Origin: Streptomyces radicis
GTDB taxonomy: Bacteria; Actinomycetota; Actinomycetes; Streptomycetales; Streptomycetaceae
Reading direction: 5' to 3'
Assembly (NCBI RefSeq): GCF_003626575.1
Contig: NZ_RBDY01000026.1
Span: 34,190-98,189, forward strand
Length of the DNA stretch: 64,000 nucleotides
The stretch's first letter is position 1. The number at the start of each line of letters is the position of its first letter. Position numbers and translations under genes: made by a program. The notes under the pieces are model-generated. The model searched no databases, was not told the origin of the DNA, and saw only the letters and a program-made list of their open reading frames with translations. Of the stretch, positions 50,825 through 59,117 are shown one piece after another.

Positions 50825-50847
50825 CACGTTGTGTTGAACAAAACGTG
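50825..50847 (+). terminator. Hairpin after the small-protein trio
   Basis: cacg ttgt gttga acaa aa cgtg; the block ttgtgttgaacaaa (50829-50842) matches 48738-48751 exactly and cgtgcc follows in both. It is imperfect on the left arm. It lies about 50 bp after the stop of the 79-residue gene. Confidence 0.65.
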
Positions 50848-50922
50848 CCGCGTGTCAAAAGAGACCCCGGCCTCGTGTAAGCCCGACATGAGCTCAGCAC
50901 ATCCGCAGGTCATGACGATAGC

Positions 50923-51157
50923 GGCGGCCAGGGCAGGCCCGAAGGGTGCGCGCCACCGTAAGCGACCACCGGCCGACCGGCCAAGGGCCACCGCAAGTGG
51001 CCGCGCGGCTCCGGACACAGCCGCGACCCAAGAAACCAGCTACCGGTTACAGGGACGGCCGCACACCCGACGCCCCCCCTCCCGTAGGTGCCGTCAGTAA
51101 CCCGCGCGCCGACGAAGGAAAAGCCCGGCAGACGGCGAACGGGAGGACGTCCAGCCA
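50923..51157 (-). repeat. Right copy of the inverted element
   Basis: Inverted counterpart of 47671-47906; the ends (50923-50957 and 51126-51157) are identical to the left copy and the interior has diverged. Confidence 0.85.
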
Positions 51158-51200
51158 GTAGCCGCCGCCCCGCCACCAGGCCGACCGCACGTCACGGGGC

Positions 51201-52451
51201 TCAGGCCGCCCTGGCCAAAGCCCCCGCGCGCGCGGTCGCGTAGAGCGTGATCGCCGCCGTTGTCGTCAGGGCGGCCAGGGCGAAGGCGACAAGCCCAGGC
51301 CACGACGAGTGGTGGTAGATCGACGCGCCGAGGGTGCCGCCCGCGCTCGCGCCCGTGTAGTACGCCACCTGGTACAGCGCCGACGCCTGCGCCCTGCCGT
51401 GTTCGGCGACCCTGCTCACCGAGCCCGAGGCCACCGCGTGGCCGAAGAAGAAGCCCGCCGTGATCAGCACCAGCGCCGTCAGGACCGCCGCCAGGTGGTC
51501 GACCAGGCTCAGCAGCAGGCCCGACGACACCGTGGCGATCGCCACATACAGCGCGCCGCGCCGCCCGAGGCGGTCCATCAGCGGGCCCGTCGCCGACGAC
51601 GATCCCGTGCCCACGAGGTAGACGACGAAGACCGAACCCGCGAGGCCCGCCGAGAGGTTGAACGGCTCCTCCACGAGGCGGAAGCCGATCACCGTGTACA
51701 CCGCGCTGAACGCCGCCATCAGCAGCGCGCCGATCGCGTACAGGCGCAGCAGCAGCGGCCGCGACAGGTGGCCGCGCAGCGACCGCAGCACCAGGCGCGG
51801 GCGCAGCGACGCGGGCGTGAAGTTGCGCGAACGCGGCAGCAGCGCGCGGAAGATCACCGCGGCGACCAGGCCGAGCACGGCCACCGCGCCCAGCGCGGCC
51901 CGCCAGCCGAAGCCGTCGGCGATCCAGCCGGTCAGCACGCGCCCCGACATGCCGCCCACGCTGTTCCCCGCGATGAACAGGCCGACCGCGCCCACCGTGG
52001 ACCGCGGCGGCAGCTCCTCCGACAGATACGCGACCGCCGATGCGGGGATGCCCGCGATCGCCGCGCCCTGCAACGCCCGCAGCGCGATCAGCGTCGACAG
52101 GTCGGGCGCGAACGGGATCACCACCGCGAGCGCGACCGCCACCGCGACCGATACGGTCATCGTCCGCCGCCGCCCGAAGCGTTCGGACACCGCGCTCAGC
52201 GGCAGCACCGCGGCGGCGAGGCCGATGGTGGTCGCGGAGACGGTCCAGCTCGCCCGCCCCGGGTCGACGCCGTACGCGGCGGCGATGTCGGGCAGCAGCG
52301 CCTGCGTCGCGAACAGCATCGCGAACGTGGCCATGCCGAGGGCGAACAGCGCGAGGTTGATGCGCCGGAGCGGTGAGCCGCCCGCGGTGGCGGGCGGGGA
52401 CGGCGGAAGAGAGGCCCCCGAGGTGACGGGAGCCTCCGAGGTGGTAGGCAT
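51201..52451 (-). CDS. MFS transporter (YnfM-like)
   Basis: A 416-residue transporter with 12 predicted helices and the inter-helix-2/3 motif LSAVSERFGRRRTM. Helix 4/5 region: LRALQGAAIAGIPASAVAYLSEELP. The substrate is unknown; drug/metabolite exporters of this type are common. It is divergent from a LysR regulator gene, separated by 94 bp with two inverted repeats, so it is a probable target of that regulator. Confidence 0.92.
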   Translation of the reverse strand: MPTTSEAPVTSGASLPPSPPATAGGSPLRRINLALFALGMATFAMLFATQALLPDIAAAYGVDPGRASWTVSATTIGLAAAVLPLSAVSERFGRRRTMTVSVAVAVALAVVIPFAPDLSTLIALRALQGAAIAGIPASAVAYLSEELPPRSTVGAVGLFIAGNSVGGMSGRVLTGWIADGFGWRAALGAVAVLGLVAAVIFRALLPRSRNFTPASLRPRLVLRSLRGHLSRPLLLRLYAIGALLMAAFSAVYTVIGFRLVEEPFNLSAGLAGSVFVVYLVGTGSSSATGPLMDRLGRRGALYVAIATVSSGLLLSLVDHLAAVLTALVLITAGFFFGHAVASGSVSRVAEHGRAQASALYQVAYYTGASAGGTLGASIYHHSSWPGLVAFALAALTTTAAITLYATARAGALARAA

Positions 52452-52477
52452 GCCGCCAACGTACGACCGCCCGTCTC

Positions 52478-52524
52478 ATGCGTCCAATGCATGAGGATGC
52501 GATAATTCATATCCCATACGCATC
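52478..52524. promoter_or_regulatory. Two inverted repeats between MFS and LysR genes
   Basis: atgc-gtccaat-gcat (52478-52492) and gatgcg ... cgcatc (52496-52501 and 52519-52524). They lie in the 94-bp divergent region, AT-richer than average. The first fits the T-N11-A LysR-type spacing. They are candidate LysR binding sites. Confidence 0.55.
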
Positions 52525-52545
52525 ACCGCAGGTGAGGGGCCCACC

Positions 52546-53523
52546 ATGTCGTCGAACGCCGCCGCCGAACTCGCCTCGGGCTCATGGTCGGGGCTGCTCG
52601 CGCCGCGCCTCACGCAGTTCGCCGCGGTCGCGCGGTACGAGCACATCACGCAGGCCGCGGCCGAGTTGGGCGTGCCCCAGCCCACCCTGAGCCGCGCCAT
52701 CGCGCGCCTCGAGGCCGACCTCGGCGTCTCGCTGCTTGCCCGCCACGGCCGCACGGTGTCGCTCACGCCCGCGGGCCGCGCGTTCGCCCGCTCCTGCGAA
52801 CGCGCCCTCGGCGAGGTCGAACGCGCCGCCGACGCCGTGCGCTCGGACGCGGACCCGGCGGCGGGCAAGGTGGCGTTCGGCTTCCTGCACACCATGGGTC
52901 CGGAGACGGTGCCCGCGCTGCTGCGGGAGTTCCGCGAGAGCCACCCGCGGGTCCGCTTCGCGCTCGTGCAGAGCTATGGCGAGGACATGATCGAACGGAT
53001 GCGCGCGGGCGAGTTGGACCTGTGCCTGACGTCGCCCGTGCCCGAGGCGCCCGACCTGGTCACGCGCCGCCTCGACGAGCAGCGGCTCCACCTCGTCGTG
53101 CCCGCGGACCACCGGCTCGCCACGCGGCGGCGGGTGCGGCTCGGCGAGGCGGCGGACGAGCCGTTCGTCACCCTCGAGCCCGGCTACGGCCTGCGCAGGC
53201 TGACCGACGCGCTGTGCGAGCAGGCGGGGTTCAGGCCGCGCGTCGCGTTCGAGGGCGAGGAGCCCGAGACGCTGCGCGGCCTGGTCGCGGCCGGGCTCGG
53301 CGTCTCGCTCCTGCCGCCGCCGACCGTTCCGCGGCCCGGCGTAAGGGAGTTGGCGGTGAGCGCGCCGCGCGCGGTGCGCGAGATCGGCGTCGCGTGGATG
53401 GCGGGCCACCCCGACACGCGCCCGGTCGCCGACTTCAAGCGGTTCCTGCTGGGCCGCAGGGGGCGCATCACCGGTCCCGAGCCGGAGCCCGCGCCGGGGC
53501 CCGGGCCCACGCCTGCGGAGTGA
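52546..53523 (+). CDS. LysR-family transcriptional regulator
   Basis: A 325-residue regulator. The winged HTH is FAAVARYEHITQAAAELGVPQPTLSRAIARLEADLG with ARHGRTVSLTPAGRAF. The C-terminal substrate-binding domain starts at VAFGFLHTMGPETVPALL. A Pro-rich tail (PEPEPAPGPGPTP) ends it. RBS aggtgagggg precedes the ATG. It is divergent from the MFS gene, which it probably controls. Confidence 0.92.
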   Translation: MSSNAAAELASGSWSGLLAPRLTQFAAVARYEHITQAAAELGVPQPTLSRAIARLEADLGVSLLARHGRTVSLTPAGRAFARSCERALGEVERAADAVRSDADPAAGKVAFGFLHTMGPETVPALLREFRESHPRVRFALVQSYGEDMIERMRAGELDLCLTSPVPEAPDLVTRRLDEQRLHLVVPADHRLATRRRVRLGEAADEPFVTLEPGYGLRRLTDALCEQAGFRPRVAFEGEEPETLRGLVAAGLGVSLLPPPTVPRPGVRELAVSAPRAVREIGVAWMAGHPDTRPVADFKRFLLGRRGRITGPEPEPAPGPGPTPAE

Positions 53524-53543
53524 GCCTCTACGCGCGTAGCCGC

Positions 53544-53549
53544 TAGCAT
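53544..53549 (+). promoter_or_regulatory. Candidate -10 for leaderless add transcript
   Basis: TAGCAT (53544-53549) ends six bases before the GTG at 53556, with no RBS between. A weak tgagcc lies 17 bp upstream. Prediction only. Confidence 0.4.
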
Positions 53550-53555
53550 GGCCAT

Positions 53556-54689
53556 GTGACCCCGAGCCAGACACCGCCGAGCCCCGAGCACATCCTGCGC
53601 GCGCCCAAGGTGCTGCTGCACGACCATCTGGACGGCGGCCTGCGCCCCGCGACCGTCGTCGAGCTCGCCGCCGAGCAGGGCTACGACCGGCTGCCCGCCG
53701 ATGACCCCGACGCGCTCGGCGCCTGGTTCCGCGAGGCGGCCGACTCGGGCTCGCTCGAACGCTATCTGGAGACGTTCGCGCACACCGTCGGCGTGATGCA
53801 GACCGAGGAGGCGCTCGCCCGCGTCGCCGCCGAGTGCGTGCGCGACCTGGCCGCCGACGGCGTGGTCTACGCCGAGGTGCGGTACGCGCCCGAGCAGCAC
53901 GTCGCGCGCGGGCTGAGCCTGGAGCAGGTCGTCGAGGCGGTCAACGCGGGCTTCCGCGAGGGCGAACGGCTCGCCGCGGCCGAAGGGAACCGCATCAGGG
54001 TGGGCGCGCTGCTCACCGCGATGCGGCACGCCGCGCGCGCCCTGGAGATCGCCGAGCTGGCCAACCGCTACCGCGACCTCGGCGTCGTCGGCTTCGACAT
54101 CGCGGGCGCCGAGGCGGGGTTCCCGCCCACCAGGCACCTGGACGCGTTCGAGTTCCTGAAGCGGGAGAACAACCACTTCACGATCCACGCGGGCGAGGCG
54201 TTCGGGCTGCCGTCGATCTGGCAGGCGCTCCAGTGGTGCGGCGCCGACCGGCTCGGGCACGGGGTGCGGATCATCGACGACATCAAGGTGGCCGACGACG
54301 GCTCGGTGACGCTCGGGCGGCTCGCGGCGTATGTGCGGGACAAGCGGATCCCGCTCGAGCTGTGCCCCACGTCCAACCTCCAGACCGGCGCCGCGGCCTC
54401 GTACGCGGAGCATCCGATCGGGCTGCTGCGCCGCCTCGGCTTTCGGGCGACCGTCAATACGGACAATCGGCTCATGAGCGGCACGAGCATGAGTCGCGAA
54501 TTCACCCATCTGGTAGGGACTTTCCGTTACACGCTGGATGATCTCCAGTGGTTCACGGTCAATGCGATGAAAAGCGCGTTCATTCCTTTCGATGAACGTC
54601 TCGCGATGATCAACGAGGTGATCAAGCCCGGGTATGCCGCGCTACGCTCCGAATGGCTGTTTGGGCAGCGGGGTTCCGTGCGGTCCTGA
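53556..54689 (+). CDS. add: Adenosine deaminase
   Basis: A 377-residue metalloenzyme converting (deoxy)adenosine to inosine. Metal and catalytic motifs: HDHLDGG (~22), TIHAGEAFG (~211, catalytic Glu), DRLGHGVRI, and VNTDNRLMSGT (metal Asp) with LCPTSNLQTG. The GTG start has no RBS and may be leaderless. It complements the nucleoside-uptake operon at 35390-42334. Confidence 0.94.
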   Translation: MTPSQTPPSPEHILRAPKVLLHDHLDGGLRPATVVELAAEQGYDRLPADDPDALGAWFREAADSGSLERYLETFAHTVGVMQTEEALARVAAECVRDLAADGVVYAEVRYAPEQHVARGLSLEQVVEAVNAGFREGERLAAAEGNRIRVGALLTAMRHAARALEIAELANRYRDLGVVGFDIAGAEAGFPPTRHLDAFEFLKRENNHFTIHAGEAFGLPSIWQALQWCGADRLGHGVRIIDDIKVADDGSVTLGRLAAYVRDKRIPLELCPTSNLQTGAAASYAEHPIGLLRRLGFRATVNTDNRLMSGTSMSREFTHLVGTFRYTLDDLQWFTVNAMKSAFIPFDERLAMINEVIKPGYAALRSEWLFGQRGSVRS

Positions 54690-54856
54690 CCTGCGGCGAT
54701 ACCGAGGGTCACGGCCTTGGGGGCCCGCCGGTACTACTTTTCGGGGCCCGTGGGTTACGGGTAACCGCGCGCATTTCGATTCATTGCGGTCCCGGCATTT
54801 CAGCGGTTACCTTCTGCGGGCCGCTCGAAACCCCACTCAAGGACGTAGTGACAGAA
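54690..54856 (+). promoter_or_regulatory. Promoter region of the secreted protein gene
   Basis: 167 bp including a palindrome ggttac-gg-gtaacc (54753-54766) and an AT-richer stretch (gcatttcgattcattgc). There is no gene; it probably drives the 54857 gene. Confidence 0.4.
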
Positions 54857-55243
54857 ATGAAGCAGGCAATTGTGAAGTCCATCGGCGTGGCCGCACTCGG
54901 TGCGGCGTTCACCGCGGCTGTGGCGGGCACCGCCGCGGCCGCGCCCACCGACAGCCTCAGCGGGGCGGCGAGCGACGTGACGCGTACGCTGCCCGCGCTC
55001 GACTCCACGGCGCTCGACTCCTCGACGCTCGACCGGACCACGAGCGGCACGGGCGACCTCGTCCGCTCGGGCACGGGGCTGGTGCAGGGCGCGACCGAGA
55101 GCGCGCCGCTGGCCGCCGACACCCTCGCGCACACCAAGAAGAAGCCGACCGGCGGCCTCACGGGCGTTCTCGGGAACCTGCCGATCGACCCTTCGGGCCT
55201 CGGCCTGCCCACCGACGCGCTCAGCGGGGTCAGCCTCGGCTGA
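54857..55243 (+). CDS. Small secreted protein
   Basis: A 128-residue exported protein. The signal peptide is KQAIVKSIGVAALGAAFTAAVAGTAAAA. The mature part is Ser/Thr/Gly/Leu-rich and low-complexity with LDSTALDSSTLDRTTSG repeats and a short basic KKKPTGG. No catalytic motif or anchor is visible. Small cell-surface or matrix proteins of this sort are common in Streptomyces. The last 14 bp overlap the end of the VanZ gene. Confidence 0.75.
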   Translation: MKQAIVKSIGVAALGAAFTAAVAGTAAAAPTDSLSGAASDVTRTLPALDSTALDSSTLDRTTSGTGDLVRSGTGLVQGATESAPLAADTLAHTKKKPTGGLTGVLGNLPIDPSGLGLPTDALSGVSLG

Positions 55244-55883
55244 CGCCCCGCAGCGACAGGGCCCGTTCCCCCGGGGGGAGCGGGCCCTGTCCGTGTGTCG
55301 CGAGCGCCGAGGCGTGGCGGCGGGCCCGGCCCCGGCCCATGTGCCGCTCGGGCGCCGCCTCACGGGCGGGTGAACGCCTGCGCTGGGCGGGCAGCCACAC
55401 GCCGTGCCCCGGGCGTTCGCCCAGCACGCGGGCGCGCAGCAGGGCGTAGCACAGCTGGTGGGCGACCATGATGCCGAGCGTGTTGAGGATCACCGTGTCC
55501 ACGTCGGCGACGCGGCTCGGCACGAGCGTCTGGAGCCCCTCGATGGCCAGCGCGATCATGCCGCCGACGAAGCCGGTGCGGATCAGTGAGGCGAACCTGG
55601 GCCCGCCGAGGCGCTTTCCGAGCAGGGGCAGCAGCACGCCGAGGGGGGCGAGGCGCAGCATCCCGGCGCCGATCGTGCGCAGCGCCTCGGCCGGGCCGCG
55701 CTCGACGTCGGCCCTGATGGTGACCAGCGGTTGGAGGTTGGCGGGGGAGACCCACAGCACGTCGAGGGGACGCAGCGCGAGCCATGCGACGCCGACGAGG
55801 TACGCCAGCAGGAGGGTCAGAGCCGCCAGCCGCGGGCGCGGACCGGCTTCGGGCCCGGTGGAGCCCGCGGGGTGATGCTGCAC
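55230..55883 (-). CDS. VanZ-like membrane protein
   Basis: A 217-residue protein read from the GTG at 55883. A longer start at 55961 would lie in a tandem-repeat stretch. Helices LAALTLLLAYLVGVAWLAL, GAGMLRLAPLGVLLPLLG and TGFVGGMIALAIEGLQTLV, with VADVDTVILNTLGIMVAHQL, form the VanZ family core. VanZ confers low-level teicoplanin resistance in enterococci; actinomycete homologues have no assigned role. The C-terminal tail is basic and read through a terminator hairpin. Confidence 0.78.
   Translation of the reverse strand: MQHHPAGSTGPEAGPRPRLAALTLLLAYLVGVAWLALRPLDVLWVSPANLQPLVTIRADVERGPAEALRTIGAGMLRLAPLGVLLPLLGKRLGGPRFASLIRTGFVGGMIALAIEGLQTLVPSRVADVDTVILNTLGIMVAHQLCYALLRARVLGERPGHGVWLPAQRRRSPAREAAPERHMGRGRARRHASALATHGQGPLPPGERALSLRGVSRG
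55256..55290. terminator. Strong hairpin inside the VanZ gene's 3' end
   Basis: acagggcccgttccccc pairs with ggggggagcgggccctgt, giving a ~17-bp stem with one G-T type mismatch. It lies 13 bp past the stop of the secreted protein gene and within the last codons of the VanZ gene, and may terminate transcription in both directions. Confidence 0.75.
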
Positions 55884-55921
55884 GGGGATCAGGACGCGGG
55901 ACCCGCGCGCCGCGGTTCCCT

Positions 55922-55976
55922 CGACCACGTCACACCGCGCCGACCACGTCACACCGCGCACGACGTCACACCGCGC
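55922..55976. repeat. 19-bp tandem repeat, three copies
   Basis: cgaccacgtcacaccgcgc at 55922-55940 and 55941-55959, then a 16-bp copy lacking three bases at 55961-55976. It lies between the VanZ start and the lipoprotein stop on the minus strand. Confidence 0.9.
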
Positions 55977-56001
55977 CGCGGCTCCCGCGCGTACGCGGCT
56001 T

Positions 56002-56586
56002 CTACGAGACGTCGACGGGGCTGTGCGCGGCCTCGGGGCTTGTGCGCATCGCCGAGGTGCACGTGTAGGGGCGCGGCGCCTCGCTCGTGTGCGACCCCGG
56101 GCCGCCGAGCAGGACGGTGTGCCCGTTGCCGCCGAGGGAGTCGCTGTGGGCGAAGGTGCAGATGATCTGCACCAGCGCGACGGCGGTCAGCTCGCTCGGC
56201 TTGCTGCTCAGCCGCAGCGCGGGCGCGGGGTCGTCGGCCTCGGGGCCCGTCACCCGGAGCGAGGCGGGGACCTCGCTCGTGAAGCCCGCCTCGCGCTCGT
56301 CGTCCTCGGGGTGGCTCTGGAGCTCGGCGAGCAGCGCCTCGGCGACGGCCACCCGGTCGTCCTGGCCCGGCAGCTCGACGGGGCGGCGCACGGACTCGAT
56401 GTGCGAGCCGCACAGCAGGTAGACGTCCGAGGTGGCGCCGTCGACGAGCTCGGGGCGGGTGTCGCACGTGGCGCGCGTGGGCGCGGGCCCCGCGTCCACC
56501 GGCACTTCGGTGGGCCGTATGCCGCACCCGGCCAGGGAGAGCAGCGTGAGCGCGCAGACCGCGAGCCAGCCACGTCGCGCGGTCAT
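56002..56586 (-). CDS. AfsQ-linked lipoprotein (AfsQ3-like)
   Basis: A 194-residue lipoprotein with lipobox LSLAGC (Cys 21). Conserved Cys and acidic residues dominate the mature part (CDTRPELVDGATSDVYLLCG, SLGGNGHTVLLGGPG). Its ATG overlaps the afsQ2 stop as ATGA (56583-56586). A lipoprotein is usual in this position in S. coelicolor and is thought to modulate the sensor kinase; the function here is inferred from the context. Confidence 0.8.
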   Translation of the reverse strand: MTARRGWLAVCALTLLSLAGCGIRPTEVPVDAGPAPTRATCDTRPELVDGATSDVYLLCGSHIESVRRPVELPGQDDRVAVAEALLAELQSHPEDDEREAGFTSEVPASLRVTGPEADDPAPALRLSSKPSELTAVALVQIICTFAHSDSLGGNGHTVLLGGPGSHTSEAPRPYTCTSAMRTSPEAAHSPVDVS

Positions 56587-58211
56587 CCGGGCTCCCCTTC
56601 CGCCGGGCCGCCGGGCCTGGACTCCGCGCCCGCGGGCTGGCGTTCGGGGAGGTCGGGCTCGCGGGGGAGCCGCAGCGTGAACACGGCGCCGCCGTCCTTC
56701 GCGTTGTGGGCGCTGATGTCGCCCCCGTGCAGGTGGGCGTTCTCCAGCGCGATCGAGAGGCCGAGGCCGCTGCCGTCGGAGCGCGGGCGTGAGGCGCTGG
56801 CCTTGTAGAAGCGGTCGAAGACGTGGGGCAGCACCTCGTCGGGGATGCCGGGCCCGCGGTCGGCGACCTCGACGAGCACGGTGCTCGCGCCGTGGGCCGC
56901 CGCCTCCTCGCGGATGGTGACGCTCACGGGGGAGCCGCCGTGCTTGAGCGCGTTGCCGATGAGGTTGGCCAGGATGACGTCGAGGCGGCGTGGGTCGAGG
57001 CGGGCGATGATGCCGCGGTCGGCGTTCAGCTCGACGGCGTCGAGCCACGCGCGGGCGTCGATGCAGGCGGTCACCTGGTCGGCGATGTCCACCTCGTCGA
57101 GGACCATGCGGGCGGTGCCCGCGTCGAAGCGGGTGACCTCCATCAGGTTCTCCACCAGGTCGTTCAGCCGCCGGGTCTCGCTGACCACCAGCTGGACGGC
57201 GGGGGCGATCATCGGGTCGAGGTTGTCCACCTCGTCCTCCAGGACCTCCGTCATGGCGGTGATGGCCGTCATGGGGGTGCGCAGCTCGTGCGACATGTCG
57301 GCGACGAAACGGCGGCTCGCGGCCTCGCGGGCGCTGAGGTCCTTCACGCGCTGCTCGAGGGAGGCGACGGAGCGGTTGAACGTCCGGGTCAGCTCGGCCA
57401 GCTCGTCCGCGCCCCGCACCTCGAGGCGGGTGTCGAGCTTGCCCTCGCCGAGGCGTTGGGCCGCGTCGCTCAGCCGCTGCACGGGGCGGAGCACCATGGT
57501 CGCGGCGGCCTGGGCGAGCAGGACCGAGCCGATGACGGCCAACGCGGTGGCTATGCCGAGGGACCAGGCGAGGGAGTTGAGGTCGTCGCGCTCGGGCGCG
57601 AGGGAGACATACATGTAGCCGGTGGGGCCGCCGCCCATGACCCGGGTGCCGCCGATGAGGTACGGGTCGCCGTCCACGGTGATCCGCTGCCAGTAGAGGT
57701 GGTACGCGGCCTCGCCGTCGCCGTCGCGCCGGTCGTTGACCGCCTCGACGAGCGAGTCGGGCACCATCGCGTACGCGAAGACGGCGGGGTCGGACTCGGC
57801 GGTGCATATCCGGCCGCCCTCGGCGGGCTCGGCGCGCAGGACCACCTGGTAGTCGAGGGTGTTGCGGGCGACGGCCCCGGCCATGCCGGTGTAGTCGCCG
57901 CAGCTGGACTCCTCGGGCAGGACGCTGGCCTGCTCGCCGAGGGTCTCGCGGAAGTCGCGCAGGGCGGCGTTCTGCGCGCGGGTCAGGACGGCGTCGCGGT
58001 TGAGCCAGTAGGCGATGCCGGAGACCGAGACGGCGGCCACGAGCGCGACGAGCGCGAACACCGTGACCAGGCGCAGCCGCAGGCTGGTGAGCCGGAGCAG
58101 CGCGCGGAGCCAGCCGCGTATGCGCCCCTCGCGCGGGGCGTCGGCCTGCGCCGGGCGCGCGCCGGGGCGCGAGGCTCCGGGGTCCTCGGGGTCTTCGGGG
58201 GCAACGCTCAC
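56583..58211 (-). CDS. afsQ2: Sensor histidine kinase AfsQ2
   Basis: A 542-residue kinase. Two membrane helices (LVTVFALVALVAAVSVSGIAY, ~48-68, and IATALAVIGSVLLAQAAATMV) flank a ~160-residue extracellular sensor. The HAMP, the HisKA box ADMSHELRTPMTAI (~303) and HATPase_c motifs (NLIGNALKHGG, DRGPGIPDE, GSGLGLSIA) follow. The start GTG overlaps the afsQ1 stop as GTGA. With AfsQ1 it controls antibiotic production and nitrogen-related genes in S. coelicolor. Confidence 0.93.
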   Translation of the reverse strand: MSVAPEDPEDPGASRPGARPAQADAPREGRIRGWLRALLRLTSLRLRLVTVFALVALVAAVSVSGIAYWLNRDAVLTRAQNAALRDFRETLGEQASVLPEESSCGDYTGMAGAVARNTLDYQVVLRAEPAEGGRICTAESDPAVFAYAMVPDSLVEAVNDRRDGDGEAAYHLYWQRITVDGDPYLIGGTRVMGGGPTGYMYVSLAPERDDLNSLAWSLGIATALAVIGSVLLAQAAATMVLRPVQRLSDAAQRLGEGKLDTRLEVRGADELAELTRTFNRSVASLEQRVKDLSAREAASRRFVADMSHELRTPMTAITAMTEVLEDEVDNLDPMIAPAVQLVVSETRRLNDLVENLMEVTRFDAGTARMVLDEVDIADQVTACIDARAWLDAVELNADRGIIARLDPRRLDVILANLIGNALKHGGSPVSVTIREEAAAHGASTVLVEVADRGPGIPDEVLPHVFDRFYKASASRPRSDGSGLGLSIALENAHLHGGDISAHNAKDGGAVFTLRLPREPDLPERQPAGAESRPGGPAEGEPG

Positions 58212-58894
58212 GAAGGCGCGTCCAGCCGGTACCCCACACCCCGGACGGTGCGGATCAGCTTGGGCGACGAGGGCACGTCCTCGACCTTGGCGCGCAGCCG
58301 CTGCACACAGGCGTCCACGAGGCGCGAGTCGCCGAGGTAGTCGTGCTCCCACACCAGGCGCAGCAGCTGCTGCCGGGACAGCGCCTGCCCCGGCCTGCGG
58401 CTCAGCTCGAGCAGGAGGCGCAGCTCGGTGGGGGTGAGCTGGAGGTCGGCGCCGTTCTTCGTCACGGTCATCGCGGCCCGGTCGATGACGATCGAGCCGA
58501 ACGTCGCCGAGTCGTTGGACTCCCGCTCCCCGCGCCGCATCACCGCGCGGATCCTGGCGTCGAGGACGCGGCCTTGGACCGGCTTGACCACGTAGTCGTC
58601 GGCGCCCGACTCGAGCCCCACGACCACGTCGATGTCGTCGCTGCGCGCGGTCAGCAGGATGATCGGCAGCTGATCGGTGCGGCGGATGCGGCGGCACACC
58701 TCGAAGCCGTCGATGCCGGGCAGCATCACGTCGAGGACGATGAGGTCGGGGCGTTGCTCGCGCAGGAGCTTGAGGCCGTCCTCTCCCGTCGCCGCGGTCA
58801 CGACGCGGTGCCCCTGGCGAGTCAGGCTCATCTCCAGGGCCGTCCGCACCGCCTCGTCGTCCTCGATCAGCAACAGGAAAGCCACGCGGCTCAT
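58208..58894 (-). CDS. afsQ1: Response regulator AfsQ1
   Basis: A 228-residue OmpR-type regulator. The receiver has the acidic pocket EDD (11-13), phospho-acceptor Asp55 (LIVLDVMLPG) and conserved Lys in VVKPV. The winged-helix DNA-binding domain shows LTPTELRLLLELSRRPG and RTVRGVGYRL. It is identified as AfsQ1 by the neighbouring afsQ2, lipoprotein and divergent sigQ, and by the AfsQ1-type site in the intergenic region. The start is the ATG at 58894. Confidence 0.93.
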   Translation of the reverse strand: MSRVAFLLLIEDDEAVRTALEMSLTRQGHRVVTAATGEDGLKLLREQRPDLIVLDVMLPGIDGFEVCRRIRRTDQLPIILLTARSDDIDVVVGLESGADDYVVKPVQGRVLDARIRAVMRRGERESNDSATFGSIVIDRAAMTVTKNGADLQLTPTELRLLLELSRRPGQALSRQQLLRLVWEHDYLGDSRLVDACVQRLRAKVEDVPSSPKLIRTVRGVGYRLDAPS

Positions 58895-59018
58895 TGTGGC
58901 CTATGGACCGCCCGGAGTACGAGCGCCCGTACCTTGAAGCGTTCCCGTCAGGTGTTCCGGCGCCTTTCAAGGCTCGCCCGGCGGGGCTCCGCGGGGCGTG
59001 CGGAGGCGCCCTTCCCCT

Positions 59019-59034
59019 GTGACACCGCTGTGAC
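59019..59034. promoter_or_regulatory. AfsQ1-type binding site upstream of sigQ
   Basis: GTGAC (59019-59023), six bases, GTGAC (59030-59034): exactly GTnAC-n6-GTnAC, the 16-bp AfsQ1 consensus published for S. coelicolor. It lies in the sigQ-afsQ1 intergenic region, ~84 bp before the sigQ ATG. Confidence 0.8.
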
Positions 59035-59117
59035 AGACGGGCGACCGGGCGATGAAACTGGCCCGGCAAGGTATTCCCCAACGAGAGACGGACGGACGTC
59101 ACGATGGGGGAGCGGGA

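Larger units (their letters stand above)
50774..51200. other. 427-bp gap with hairpin and right inverted element
   Basis: No gene. It holds the hairpin 50825-50847 and the 235-bp element 50923-51157. Open frames that read through the element have no homology or RBS. Confidence 0.6.
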
